Of a stretch of 64,000 nucleotides of DNA, positions 50,388 through 63,726 are shown one piece after another. The stretch covers positions 2,962,176 through 3,026,175 of the forward strand of contig NC_043742.1 of the NCBI RefSeq assembly GCF_004337985.1, written 5' to 3'. The position numbers were made by a program, and so were the translations under genes. This DNA is from Pyricularia pennisetigena. Its lineage: Eukaryota; Ascomycota; Sordariomycetes; Magnaporthales; Pyriculariaceae. The number at the start of each line of letters is the position of its first letter. The first letter of the stretch is position 1. The notes beneath the pieces are model-generated. The model worked only from the letters and a program-made list of their open reading frames with translations, was not told where the DNA came from and did not search any database.

Positions 50388-50610
50388 ATGGATTCCGGCG
50401 ATAATAAATTTACCCCCGCCCCCGTCGATAAAAATGGAAATAATGCCGATATGGATACCGGCGATAACGAACCTGCCCCCGCCCCCGTCGATTATAATAA
50501 CGACGATACCTATATAGGCGAAAACAATAACCAACCTACCCCCGCGTCCGTTAATAAAAGCGATAATAATATTAATATGGACGATAATTATAACGAATTT
50601 GCCCCGGATT
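50388..50610 (+). repeat. Tandem repeat inside the element C reading frame
   Basis: Three to four imperfect units of about 72-75 bp encode an acidic, Pro-rich repeat (M-D-x-G-D-N-x-x-x-P-A-P-V-D-x-N). The unit length is a multiple of three and the frame is kept through all copies, which argues that the repeat was once translated. Confidence 0.7.
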
Positions 50611-52889
50611 TGGATAACCGCCAATTGTAAATTCCTTTAATATTTTTTAAACCATTTACCAACGTATTATCCCCGCCATTAAAAAACCCCAAAAACCGGC
50701 CCCTTACACCATAACCGGAAATTATTATTAACCCGGCACCCGCGCTATTAAATAAACCGCCCGTACCCCGTATATATAAAACCACCACCGCTCGGCCAGC
50801 CAAAACCAACTTTATTTCGGTATCGCGGACGCAACCTAAATTTAATTCGACGCCAAATAATGGACCAATAAATTTCGCATAACCCAAATATTATTTCCCA
50901 TCGCACAAGGACACGGATTTCCTAAATCGTTTACCCATCCCGTTATAAAAGGATTTTCAATTGGGTAAAAACCAATCCGTATCGGCGATAATTATTATAA
51001 TTTGGCGCAAAGTAAAAAATACGAATATTGCCAAAATAGCTCGCATTATACCCCATTTAAGCTATATTAACTATTTTAAAATTAATAATAATACCAACCC
51101 GCCCGCCTGGTTCGGTCGCGGAAATAACATTTTCCGCAATACGAACGAAATTTTAATCGCCCAAACCCTTAAACGTTTTTAATCCGTTGCTGGCGTCGCC
51201 GCAGCAAAAACACGCGTTAATAACCAGATTTTGGTATACCATTTTAACAGTAATTCGTCGAATACAAACGAAGTAATAGTCGTACTTGGTTACGAAATAA
51301 CAAATGCTTTAACATAATATATTAATATAACAGGTTAATATTTCCTTTTATTGGATTACGACAATTATTATAATTTTTGCACTAATATATCCTATTATTT
51401 ACTATATTATAATAATTGTTACAATTTTTTGCGGTAATACCAAACAATTACTGCTATAATATAACACCTATTACAATTTAATTTTCACCTTTTTATATAT
51501 TTTGGGACAACGGGTATAATTTTAATTATTAGCTAATTTATTTTCAATCGCCGACGTATTCGGTTTTTTAACTTATTTTAAAATAAATAATCCCGGCAAA
51601 CAAATTAAAAGCAATAAAATACCCGTTTAGTAAAAGACCTTGGCCTCCGTACCGGATATATTTAACGATAGGGGTACCAAACCCATTTTCGATAATTTGG
51701 TAAATCGGCGTTACCTACCCCCTATCCCCCCCTTTATCCGCCAAAACGATATTAACTTCCCCGGGTTAAAAATATTCGCAAATAAATTCAAACCGGTTAT
51801 AATTCCGACAATTTTCGCCACAATATTAATTTACCTGCGGATAATAACCACCGGACCTAATTTTAAAAACGGCGATTTAAAATTTAAAACCGCTAACCCT
51901 GGACCATATATGTATGGCGGTTACTATATCGACGATTAATTTAGGGCTTGCTACCATTTTTTTTACTTTATTTTTCGCCGGTAAAAAAAAATCGTTATTA
52001 AAAGCAAAAAAGGTTTTAACGATTTTAATAAAAATTACCGCAACCCTTTTAAATTTAATGTCGAACAATTTTCCACCCTGCTTATTATCGCCAATTATAC
52101 AATTATCGCCGACAACGTTATCGTTTTAAATAATTTGCATTTAATATAATTTTAACATCGTTTAATTACCCGTTCGCGAACCGACCAAGCCATCGACGTC
52201 GCCAATTTGTCTGGTTTTAACCGCGCCTGCTATAACAGAATAATAATAATATTCGCTGTCGATACCTGGTCCCGTTTTAAACCCATTGAAATCGGACGGT
52301 TAAAAAAAAAAAAAAAACGTGCAAATTAAATTCAAATGCACCTATTGGATTTGTTAATATTTGAAAATATTTTTAACAATTTATACGATAAAGGGCGGTT
52401 CCATCGTCCCATTTTTACCAAACCCAAAACAAAAATTACCGAATTTTATCCCAAGTTTTTTGGCGATAATTAACAAAACAATTTCTTTAATTTTATATAA
52501 ACCCAATCCACCATCGCCGATTGATTTGTTAATATAAACCGCGCAAAAAAGGAAATTTTCGAGGATGCCCGCGAAAAAATCCTAGCGGTTTTTTTGGTAT
52601 ATTATGCGCAACTTTTTATTTTAACCAAAAATTATCCCTGGACTGGTTATTTTTTTAATTCGGACGCGATTTAAATTGCTATAAAAAAATTACGTTTTTT
52701 TTAAAACATTTTACCTGTCGACGGTTTAAATACCGACAACAAAATCGGTTTTAAATATAAGAAAATTAAGGGCAAATATTCTTGGTTTAACTGGGATATA
52801 CCTAATGCTTCTTTTGGTCGCTATTGGTTACCCTATTAACTGGTTGGTAAATTATATATACATTATCTTTAATAATTATAATTATCATT

Positions 52890-53000
52890 ACAATTTTGCC
52901 CCTATTTTTGTAACTATTGTTATAATCCTGCCCCTATTTTTGTAATTGATATTATAATCCCACCCCTATTTTTGTAACTATTGTTACAATTTTTATTTTT
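52890..53000. repeat. Minisatellite with palindromic GTAAC..GTTAC motif
   Basis: Three copies of a roughly 32-bp unit (core CCCCTATTTTTGTAACTATTGTTA) lie between two coding blocks of the SNF2-like gene. The same palindromic core appears singly at about 50038, 51360, 53600 and 54900. One of these (53592-53661) has GT...AG ends and sits between coding blocks, so the motif looks intronic. Confidence 0.6.
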
Positions 53001-56000
53001 ATTAAATTAACCTTTTTTTCGGTTTAAATGCCCACACCTTATCAAAGTTGGAGCAATTAATTTTTAAAAGTTGGTTGTTAACCAACAAAATGGGTACAGG
53101 AAAAACGATTATTTATTTTACGGCGATTTATATATAATATATCCGTTATTAATACGACCGATTTATCCAAAATACCGACGGATGTTTTCCCACCTTAATT
53201 TTCGTCCCGGCCAACCTTATTTCGCAAATATTTAAAAAAATAATAACCAATTTCCCAACTTTCGACGTTAAATGCTATTATGGTTTAGCCGAAGCATGCG
53301 CTACCGATACCCCGCGAACGGTTGCTACTTTTACCTAAACGCAATTTTACGATACTTTAACCAAATTCGCCGCCCGCAAATCTAATCCCAAATTTACGGG
53401 TACGGTTATTATTACATTTTATTCGACATTCCTAATCCGAAAAACTAAATAATTGGACGAAATCCATAACGCGGAAAAAATATTTAACCTATAATGTATA
53501 AATAAAATTATCGATTCCAATTTTTAGCAGCGCCCCCCCCGACGTCGACAACTTCGATAATAATTCCGATATTAAAAATAATACCTAATAAGTATTTTTT
53601 GTAACAATTATTATAATTTCGTTATATTAATATATTTGTTTAAATTAAATAATTTTATTAGGAACCGTTAACGCAGAAACGGTCGGAAAACCGATTTCTC
53701 CACGGGCGAAAACACCAAAAATATCCGGCGTTTGGTTATATATTTACTATCCGGTACCCTTTTTTAACGTATAATTGGAAACGAAATTCAATACCTCCGC
53801 TACCGCGAATTAATAACACACCGCGTATTTCGCTTTATTTTTTGCATTAATCGGGGTATAATTATTACCACGCCGATTATTAACAAAATTAGGGATATTA
53901 CTGGTTTTAATACCCTGGTTTAGGATAAAATTGCGATCCCTTTCGCCCAATTTAAAAACTTATCCTAAAAAAATATATTTACGGTCGATTACATTTGGGA
54001 AAATAATAGCTATTTCGTCGTTTTTAATATCGATAAAAATACTAAAACTTCCTTACAAAAATTCGAATCGATAGGTTGGAAATAATGGCTGCTTTACCCT
54101 CGAATTTTAAACTTTATAATTCCTACCACCATATTAAACGAAAAATCGTTAATAATTTTTAAATACACGGGCGTATTTACGGTACGCAAAAGTATAAATA
54201 CCGGGTTTATTTTACCCAACGGTATAATTATTTATCCCCGTAAACGCATTCCGCCCCATAATATTATTATTAAAAAGCTCCAATTTGGCCACCGTTTCGA
54301 AAACGTTATAACGAATACCGAAACAATTTTCAAAAACATTACTACCGCATTCGTGGGCGAAAATACCGACGATATTGGTTCCGCTCCATTAGGAATTCCC
54401 ATTAATACGGATATTATAATTAATAACCGCCAAACCTCGGTTTTTTTTAATATAGGTTTTATCCGCCTGCTGCAATTTTTGGCAATTAATTACCTTTTTT
54501 AGTTAATAATCCACGCCGAAAACGATACCCGGGATATTAATTCGGCGGAAATGGGTAAAATGCTGGCGTTAAAAGGAATGGATTTTAAAACCAAATACCG
54601 CAATATCCGACAAAACCTTAAAAAAAACTTACAGGAAAAAAAAACCCGTTTTGGATCGGTAATTGTGGACGTTTTAATTTAATATAACGGCGACGGTTTT
54701 TTTAACTGGGTTTACTCGAAAACTTGCACTAATCCTAAAACGTTACCTCCGTCGGACAGGGTTAAAATAATCCATTTTATGTTAAACGAATCGCCATTTA
54801 TTGCCCGCGTGGTCGAAATTTGCATAAAGGAAAAAAAAAGGTTAACGCGTCCTGGTTATAACCCCCAATCCTTGGATTTAAACGTAAATTGGCTATATAG
54901 TAACAATTATTATAATCCCTTTCTTTCCCCACAATTATCATAATAATTATTACAATTTTTATATTTTTGGATTGTAATAAATATTATAATAACTATTGTT
55001 TCTCCATTTTTGTAATAATTGTCACAATTTTTAATATATTTACTAATTTTTTTAATTTTATTGCTTTTATTTTGGAAAAAACCAGCTTCGGTATAATTAT
55101 TATCCGATTAGGCCTATCCTAAGCCGAACGCGACAAAACCGTTTCCGATTTCACCGATTCCAGCTTTAATTTTAACGTTTATATCCTAAATATTAATATT
55201 TCCAGCGTTGGTTTTAATTTGTACCCCAATTGTTGCACTGGCATTATTATCCCTTTAATATGGAACGCCAGTACATAATTGCAAATTTGTGGTCGTTTAA
55301 TTCGGTTAAATTAAAATAAATTTATTATTTGGCGCATTTTCGAAATGCGAAATACCTTTTTCGATTGGGTAAAAGATCGCATATTCCGGAAGGTTAATAC
55401 CCTTTTTTTTACTGTTCCGGCCGTTATAAATATATAGTAAATATTATTTAAATATATTACGCGTATACGTTTCCCCAAAGCTATTTAATTTCCAATTGTT
55501 AAACAATTCCTAGCGTATAAGGTAATAACAATTATATTCTCCTGGCTTTTCAATTGCTTCGTTTGGATAGCAAAACCCCCCCAGCATTTTAATATTTTTT
55601 ATTTTAATAGGACGCGCCGCATAAACGAATTCTATTTTCGCCTGGTTTTAATGCTCGTGTTAAATATCCCTAAGCAGTTTAACGAATAGGATTTGGTGGA
55701 AAAAACGTTAACTTTTATTTTAACGTTGGGTTTAATTTATATTAATTATTAATACCAGGAGCAAAATAGTGGCCGTAATACGTTTACTAATTACATTTAT
55801 CGTACATATTTGCCTTATTTCGATTTTACCACTATAAATTAGGGGTTTATAATTAAATTAATAAAATGGATTAAAAATAGCGATGGATTTTACGACGAAA
55901 CCGCGACCGCGCGGGTTATCGGGGCCCCAATAAGGGATTTTGGTTCCTGGGTTATTAAACGCCGGGAAACCAATAAACCGTTTAAAAAAGGCATTTTTGG

Positions 56001-56297
56001 TAATAATAACGCCGATCCTTTGGCGGTCGTTATTCCGTGTTTTTTATTTATCGATTTTGGCCTTAATTACGATAAATTTATATTCGATTTGTTAAGGAAA
56101 CCTTGTATACCCATTTTAAAAAAGGATAAAAAAGAGGACAATTCGGTTTTTGGATCGTTTACCGCGACCTTAATTCGGAAAAAAAAGCGTAACGTTAATA
56201 AACCCATTCCTAAAAAAACATTTAACGCTACCAAACGTTTTCGTCTTTTTTAATCGGTTTGGGTTTTTTTGTTTTGCTTTTTTTTTGGGGTTTAGTG

Positions 56298-58500
56298 CTA
56301 TAAAATTGGGGGTTTTATATATATAATATTATAACAATTATCACTATTGGGATCCGGTTTAATGGATTTATTATTCGTAATTAATAGGGTATTATAATAA
56401 CGGTTACTACCAAATTTTTTTTTGCTGGATTTATAATTGGCGGTGGATGGAAAATATAGTTTATTTGGGTAAAAAAAATGGATAGGAAACGGGTTATTTA
56501 TGCGGAAAATTTTGGAGGAAATTATATTTCGCATTTTATTTTAAACCAAATTTACGATTGGTATTTGTTTGTTTATATTTATTAATTTTACGGACGCTAT
56601 TTTGCTTCCGTTATTCGCGGGTAAGGTTACCGTTATTCGTTTATTTAACTCCTTTTTATAATGGAACGATCCTCGCTTTTACCCGTTTTGGTTTGCGTAA
56701 TTTGCTTTTTATTATTTTAAATTTTATGCGCCTTTTTCGTCGGATTTTTCGTATATTCCGTCCAACAAATCTCTTTCGGTATTAATTATACCACTAATAT
56801 TTAAACCGCTTATCCGGTTATATCCCTCCTTTAAATTTGCCCCTGTTTTTTTAATATCCGTTTAAAATAGCACGCTATTGGGGCGTACGATTTTTTAATT
56901 AAATACCTCCAATTTATCGCCCATTAATTTTTTCAAACCCAGGTATAATAAATTAGGGCCGTCGAAGTCGAAACTGGGTAATACCTCGGCCTTTTCGCTT
57001 CCCCAACCATTTTAAAATAACAAATACGTATAATGGATTATATTTTGGTTGGTTAATATTATATAGTGTTTGCTATTAATGCGTATACGGGCGATGTTTT
57101 CCAATATTTTGCGCACCGTAGTTGCGATTAGCCCCATCGTTATACAATTTAGGAATGTTTTTCGCAAATCGTGCGTGGAATTGCGGTTATTTTTAATATC
57201 CATAACGAAACCCCTATTAATATGTTTAATTGCTAGGTTTACCGGTTTAAATCCATTCCCGGCCGTGGTACATTTTACGAACGTTAACTTTAAAATCCCG
57301 GTGCGCAGCGGTTAATTTGTAACTTTTAATCGTAATAACCAGGCTAAATATAGTATATTAAAATTATAGTTTTTTATTTTGCAACCGTAAAAAAATAGGA
57401 CCAATTGCGGTATTATAATTTCCAATACGCCGTAATTTTTTTAATAAAACGCGTTTATTATTATATATAAAAGGTTAATTATTTGCAAATAACGGCGTTA
57501 CGTGCGGAAAGCGATATTAATTTTAGGTTTTATATCCCATAATCCAATACCCATTAAACCGTTAATATAACCAGCGAATATATTATCGTAAATACGGTTT
57601 ACCACGGAAATATATATATTATATAATATATCGGTAAAAATTTTTTCCAAGGCGTTTTTCAAAATCTAATCCTTATCCAATAATCCGTTTTGGATTAAAA
57701 TAGCAATTATAATGTATAAAATGCGGGACCGGAATGCATTTTGTAAAAAACGTAAAACGTGGTAAAACTTTTTTTTATTTTTTTAAAACTGATTATATTT
57801 CCCCAACCTTATTATATTTATGGATATAATAGGGGCGTAATATTACCACAATTGGTTAATAAAATTAAATTCGATATAGAAAAACGCTGGTACGGGTAAT
57901 ATCTATTATTTTTTGTTAAAGGGTTAAAATAATTCGATATGGGTTCCCTGAATGGTACGGATATATAACGTTGTTTTTAAATCCCCATAAACGAGGAGCA
58001 GGACGGAAAAGTAGTCGAAATGGTCGGGTAATAGGTTTAAAAAACGTTTAAAAAGGATTTTGTGGATTTGGATAATTCCTGCGTATTCCCCTTCGTTTTC
58101 GGTAATAGCGGGGGTTTGGATAAGGTAGGAGGTTAATATAGTTCGTGCGAAGGTAGGGTATTGTGGGATTGCTTTAGGCGTATGTGGGCGGTTGGGGAAT
58201 AAAAAACCACAAATTTGGTGCATTATATAATATTTGGCGCCTTCGTAATAGGTGTCCGGATATTGTAAAAAGGCGGGCGTTTGCAACCATTTTTGGCGGA
58301 AAGGTACGGTGGCGTACCATTGGGATTGCGTATATCGTTCAAATCCTGGCGTTAATATAAGGAAATACAATGTTAAATTTTGCATTCGGTTACGTTTTCC
58401 ATATCCAAAATCCTGTACCTTGTCCAGAAAATTGAAATTATTATATACGAAAAATAGTATTGGGTTACGAGCGATCCTTTTTAAATTTATTTATATGTTA

Positions 58501-58531
<31 letters not shown>

Positions 58532-59605
58532 TATTATTATTGTTCGCGGTAAAAGTTAAATATAAATATGGATGTTACTAATAACGTATTCGGGTAACGG
58601 CGATAAACTGTTGGGTTTACCGTTTAATAGTTTTGTAAAATAAACATATTCCAAACCCGGATAATGTGTTTATAACACGTCGTGGAATTCCATTATTTAT
58701 AAGGTATAATGCGAATACGCGTAGCAAATAATTGTTTTTTTGGGGGCAATATCCGTAGGTTAAAATCGTTAATATTAATATAACGCGTTAATCTTTTAAC
58801 GTTGGGGGGTTTATAGTTTTTAAAAAGGTATTTGGTTCCAGGTATACCACGTTCGAAATTTATAACGATAAATAAAACGGGCGGTGGCCCCGGGAATGCA
58901 ATAATAGTAAAAATATAAATTTATATAATATTGGCGCTTTGGACGGGATTTCCTGGGTGGACGTATTAAATATTTGCTTAAACCAATCCATATCGCTTAC
59001 GTCTTTGGCGGTACAATCCTTTATTCCCGAAAATTGGAAATTTGTAGGTTCGAACCGGTTAAAAAGGCGTAAATATTATATTAATTGCTGCAATTCCCTA
59101 CGTAAAAGGTCGGTTTCGATAAACGTAGGAAATTTATTATTAAAACGGTATTCGACCCTATTAGCGCGTAAACGTTTTCGGATTTAAGGGTTTCGTAATA
59201 TTTTTTTAAAAAAAAATATTCGCGATGGGGTAGGTCGGGTAATTTCGTAAAAATTTGCCGCTATTACCCAAACGTGGATAAATTGCGTAAAATTGGTGCG
59301 TCGGTAACGGTTACGCCAAAATTTGGTAATATCGCGAATAAATTTGGTTTCGGGGTTTATTTCCGCTTCGGATTCGGATTTTTTCGGTAATTGCTTTTAA
59401 TCGATTAAAAAAGGCCTAAATTCCCATTTATTTTCGAATATACGATTAGGCGATAATAATTAAAATAACGATAAAAACGAAAATAATTGCGATATCGATG
59501 GAGGTAATAGGGTTAAATCGGACGTAAAATATTAGGTTGCAGGTTGCGCGGATGGGAATACCTTTTCGGGTATATTTATTAATATTATTGGAAATATGTT
59601 TTCCA
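56298..59605 (-). pseudogene. Large unknown protein, possibly DUF6589-like (element C)
   Basis: The minus strand reads from about 59605 to a stop at 56298 with long coherent stretches: 58385-57924 is open for 153 codons and 57203-57012 for 63. Later parts read G-D-L-K-T-T-L-Y-I-R, then A-G-N-G-F-K-P-V-N-L-A-I-x-H-I-N-R-G, and D-L-R-K-T-F-L-N-C. This order (a short aromatic-rich G-D-L block, then a long helical region with an E/K-H-x-N-R motif before the end) resembles the DUF6589 proteins widespread in fungal transposons; the match is from memory of the pattern and is uncertain. Transcription converges with the SNF2-like gene, with only 45 bp between the two stops. It is the best candidate for the transposase of this family. 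Confidence 0.45.
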
Positions 59606-59919
59606 TTATTGGATTCGGGTTTTATTTGGTTTAATAGTGTATTGAATAAAGGTTAATATGCGTAAATATATGGTATAATGGTAAAAATTTTTTATTTTTT
59701 TATGTATCGGGGGGAATGGTGGTTGGCGATATCGCAATATTGGGTATTTTGTTGGTAGTACCGCTATAAACGGCGAAATGCGACAAATTGTCCTCAGATT
59801 AGAACGAGCGCGATTTTTTCGGCCAATGTAATTGGTCGAAAAGCCATGTGGCTAAAAGGTATATAGAGCGCTCGGTCCCCACTGCGAAGCAGGGGGGTCT
59901 AGTCTAAGCACTGAGACTA

Positions 59920-62900
59920 CCCAAAATTACTAATTCGCACCGGTTATACGTCCAACGCCAAACGACCCCGAAAAAAGAAAAAATTAATTTTGGGTTATAG
60001 TTTTAACCCAGGGGAAAACCGACGCGACGGGCCCGGTCCACCTTATAATACGTTAATAAATATAAATTGGAAAAAATAGTTAAAAAAATATAAATTATAA
60101 TAAATGGGCGACCATTTTTAATCCCGGTTTTAATTAATTTAACGAAACTTATTATTATATAAATGGATTTAGGGTGCGAGTATTACGCGGTTATAAATAG
60201 AAATTGTACCGAAAAACTGGGAATAATAAGGGTTTTTTTATTATAAATCCGCCGGTTAGGCACGGTAGCGGGACGAATACGAACCGATATACGGGAAATG
60301 GGTAATTGCGACGTGGATATCGACGGTTGGTCCGCGCCGATATTTTTTTATATAATCCCGGGATTAACGTAAAATTTGTTTTTGGGATTTCTTTTTAAAT
60401 AACCTACCGAAAATGGTATTTAGCCCAAATTAGGGAAGGTTAAAAATAGGGTCCGTTAAGGGGTTATTCGTGCAAAAGTTATCCCTACGTCCGAAAAACA
60501 GGAAATTTACGGTGGTTATAAGTAACGTGTTCCTGGCCGCGGCCCGAAAAATAAAAAAAATACGAATGAATAAATGAATTCGCTTTTATTTCGTTACGAA
60601 ATATAACCCGGGTCCTAACCTTGTCGGCGGTAAATAAGGGCGACGCAGGGCCCCCGGCGACGTTACCCGCAAAATTAAAAGGTTTCGAAAATTTATTTAA
60701 CGACGGTAAAACTTCGGTTTTACCCCCGTATAAAGGCGAATTGGACCATTATATCCGGATCCAAAAAAATAGCGACGGTAAATCCCCGCCGTTACTATAG
60801 GGCCGGTTGTACTATATACCGTTCAATTAATCACTGGAATTACGGCGATAAATAATCGATATAATGGATAAAGGATAAATCCGAATAAATGCGTCGTTAA
60901 CCGCAGCCCCGTTCCTAATAATCCGGAAAATTTTTGGAAAATGGCGTTTATACGTCGATTATAAAATATTAAACGCTATTATAATATAGGACCGGTATTT
61001 TGTACTATTAATTAAAAAAATATTCCGCTTTTTATCCGGAATAAAATGGTTTAATAAAGTAAACGTGCGCGCAGTTTTCCATAAATTACGCGTGGCCGAA
61101 AAGGATAAATATTTTATAATTTTTCGTATAAAATCCGGATTATTCGAATAATTAATATATTTATTCGGATTAGCGGGCGCCCCGGCCACGTTCAAACGAT
61201 ATATTAACGGCGTTTTCGGGAATATATGGGACGATTATATATTAATATATTTGGACGATATTTTAATTTATACGTCCGGTTTTAAAACGGATTATTGGCG
61301 GAAAACAACCCATATTTTGGGAAAATTAAAAAAAACGGGTTTAAATTTGGATTTTAATAAAAATGCGTTCGTAACTATTTCCGTTAAATATTGAAGGTTT
61401 ATTTTATACGTTAATATAAGCGTGGAGACCGACCCGGAAAAATTACGCGCGATCCGGGAATAGGAAACCCCGACGAAATTACAAAAATTGCGCGGTTTTT
61501 TAAAATTCGCAAATTTTTACCGGGATTTTATAAACGGGTATTCGGGTTTAACGGCGCCTTTCTTTCGATTTATTAAAGCAGGTATACCGTTTAAATGGAC
61601 GTTAAAGGAAGACGTTATTTTTGAAACATTTAAATAAATATTTTTACAAGCGCCAGTATTGGTTTAATGGAGCAACGAAGCGGAAACGAAAATAAAAACG
61701 GATTATTCCGGCGCAATTATCGGGGAGGTATTAATATAAAGAAGGAAGCACGGCTTATGGAAACCGGTAATATTTTACTCCGTTAAACTGACGACGGTCC
61801 AGCGCAATTATATTATCTACGATAAGGCATTGTTCGCGGTCGTCCATTGTTTACAAATATAGGAGGCGGAATTACGCAATATCCGTTTTCCTTTTATTAT
61901 TTTTACGGATTGTAAAACGTTCGAATATTTTACGAAGCTGAGGGTGGTATCGGAACGGTATATGCGGTAGGTTAAAATTTAATCCAAATTTAGTTAAATT
62001 TTAAAATACCGACCAGGGAAATACGCGATAATCCCCGACGCGTTATCGAAACGGGAGCAGGACGAAATTAACGAAAAAAGGAAAACGATAATATTACGCC
62101 TAATACCCAATATAACTATAATCGGCATTTTTTAAATATTATTATAAAATATATTACCGGCAATCCCGGAAGGGATATTTATTTTTTAACAATTTTATAT
62201 AACAGGATTTTGGAACGAGGTAATGGAAAAAAATCCGGTATACGCCTATAAATATAACGCGGTTTAACAGGATATAAAACGATTCCCACCCGAGGCCGAA
62301 ACGACAGTATAAATAACGGATTATTTAATAAACGTTTCCGGTACGCTATTATATAAAAACCGTTTTTGGTTACCCAATTGGGAATTTTTAATTACGGTAC
62401 TTTTGCAACGAATTTATAAATCCCCAATAATCAATTATTGCGGTAAAGATAATATATTTACGATTTTGGCCGTAAATTACCATTAGGATGGGATGGCCGA
62501 ATATATCCGACGATTCGTACGTAATTCCGATATATACCGCAGGATAAAATTATCAAAACAACGCAAATAAAAATTATTATTACCTTTACCAATACCGGAT
62601 AGGTTTTGGAAATGAATTTCCATCGATTTTTTAACGGATGTTTTAGGTAATAATAAGGATACACCGCGTTATATAATAGTTATAATTAATAAATTTTCCA
62701 AATATATTTAATTAAAAGCAATAAATTCGATAAAAGTCAAAATTTGCGCCGCGAAATTCGTTTCCATTTGGTGGCGGTTTAGGGGTTTTTTTAACGCGAT
62801 TATATCGGACCGGGGGTTGGATTGGGTAAAGGGTTTTTAGTCGGAATTATACCGATAAATGGGAATTTTATAATTATTATTAACGTTTTACTATCCGGAA

Positions 62901-63726
62901 ACGGACGGGGGTACGGAACGGATTAATTAGGAAATATAATATTATTTAAAGGTTTTCGTGGTATTCGATTAAACAAATTGGCCCGGACATTTACCCGCCG
63001 TTTAATTAGCGTTGAATAATAAAAATTCGTTAACCACGGGAATTAGTTTTAATAGGTTATTATTAAAATACGAAATAAACGCGGTCCCGGTAATATAGGC
63101 AAATGGACGACCGGGTTCCACGTCCAAAAACCGCGCGAATCTGTTTTTATAGTACCTTAAAAACGGTATAAACGTGGCCCATACCGCTATAGTTTATATA
63201 TATTAACGTTAAAAAAAACGCGAATAAAATACGGAAATTAACGGACCGCTTTAAAATAGGGGATAAAGTTTTTTTTAACCTACGAAACGTTAAAATTAAC
63301 CGCCCGAATAAAAAGTTTAATTTCGTGGCGAACAAATATACGGTCGTGGCGACTTTTATATTATTAGCGGTTACGTTAAACGTCCCGAAAGGCATCTACC
63401 CCATTTTTTACGTAAATCCAATCGAAAAAACCGGGGACGATTTATTACCGTTTTAAATTTGTACTGATATTAAACCCGGCCTATTAGTAATCCTATTAAA
63501 TTTGGATAACGAAACCGCGGAAAAATGGGTAATAAAGGAAATCCTGGCCGCGAAAAACGCAGCGGGAAAAAAACGTAAACGTAAAATTTTGGTAAAATGG
63601 AAAAAATACGACAAACCTACGTGGGAAAATTTGGTAACGGTGGAAAATATACGGGTATTGGACGAATTCGAAACAAAATGGGGGCCGGCCCAAATAAATA
63701 ATAACCTAATATTGAAACGACGTTAA
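59920..63726 (+). pseudogene. Gypsy pol (RT, RNase H, integrase, chromodomain)
   Basis: After the second CCCAAAATT the gag frame resumes and pol follows. Y-L-D-D-I-L-I-Y near 61240-61265 is the RT catalytic box; the RT palm precedes it. RNase H reads T-D-Y-S-G-A-I-I near 61690. The integrase core is seen as S-I-D-F-L-T-D-V near 62620, S-D-R-G-L-D-W near 62805 and P-E-T-D-G-G-T-E-R near 62890. The last open stretch (63502-63726) is a chromodomain of about 55 residues (W-x-I-K-E-I-L...K-W-K-K-Y-D-x-P-T-W-E), a module that directs integration to heterochromatin. Stops replace former Gln and Trp codons throughout. Confidence 0.8.

Larger units (their letters stand above)
50200..56253 (+). pseudogene. 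SNF2-family helicase with repetitive N-terminal part (element C)
   Basis: The C-terminal half (53,040-56,253) is a clear SNF2-type ATPase. N-K-M-G-T-G-K-T-I near 53088 is the Walker A site, P-T-L-I-F-V-P-A-N-L follows, and near 55090-55320 come L-S-x-A-E-R-D-K-T-V, I-S-S-V-G-F-N-L and Q-x-C-G-R-L-I-R, helicase motifs IV to VI. The basic C-terminal tail ends at the TAA at 56251-56253. The 50.2-52.8 kb part is in the same direction and may be its N-terminus or a separate gene; it includes an acidic tandem repeat (50388-50600) and a few coherent stretches (for example 51110-51310, 52560-52840) of no known family. Introns are likely, for example 53592-53661. Stops are many. Confidence 0.7.
46096..59919 (-). 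mobile_element. Element C: 13.8-kb DNA transposon with helicase genes
   Basis: The ends TAGTCTCAG (46096) and CTGAGACTA (59919) are flanked by a perfect 9-bp duplication, CCCAAAATT, at 46087-46095 and 59920-59928. The flanking Gypsy reading frame is continuous once C and one duplicate are removed. The last 150-350 bp at each end match elements A and B in inverted orientation. Inside are relics of a RecQ-like helicase (+), a SNF2-like helicase (+) and a large convergent gene (-) that may be DUF6589-like. All are broken by stops. Left of the helicases is a 185-bp direct repeat (about 46471 and 46656). This appears to be the autonomous member of the family; its superfamily is uncertain. Confidence 0.88.

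Noticed and set aside
46096..59919. Element C as a Helitron or Starship
   Set aside because: Terminal inverted repeats and a 9-bp duplication rule out a Helitron, which lacks both. No DUF3435/tyrosine recombinase gene was seen at either end, so Starship is not supported.
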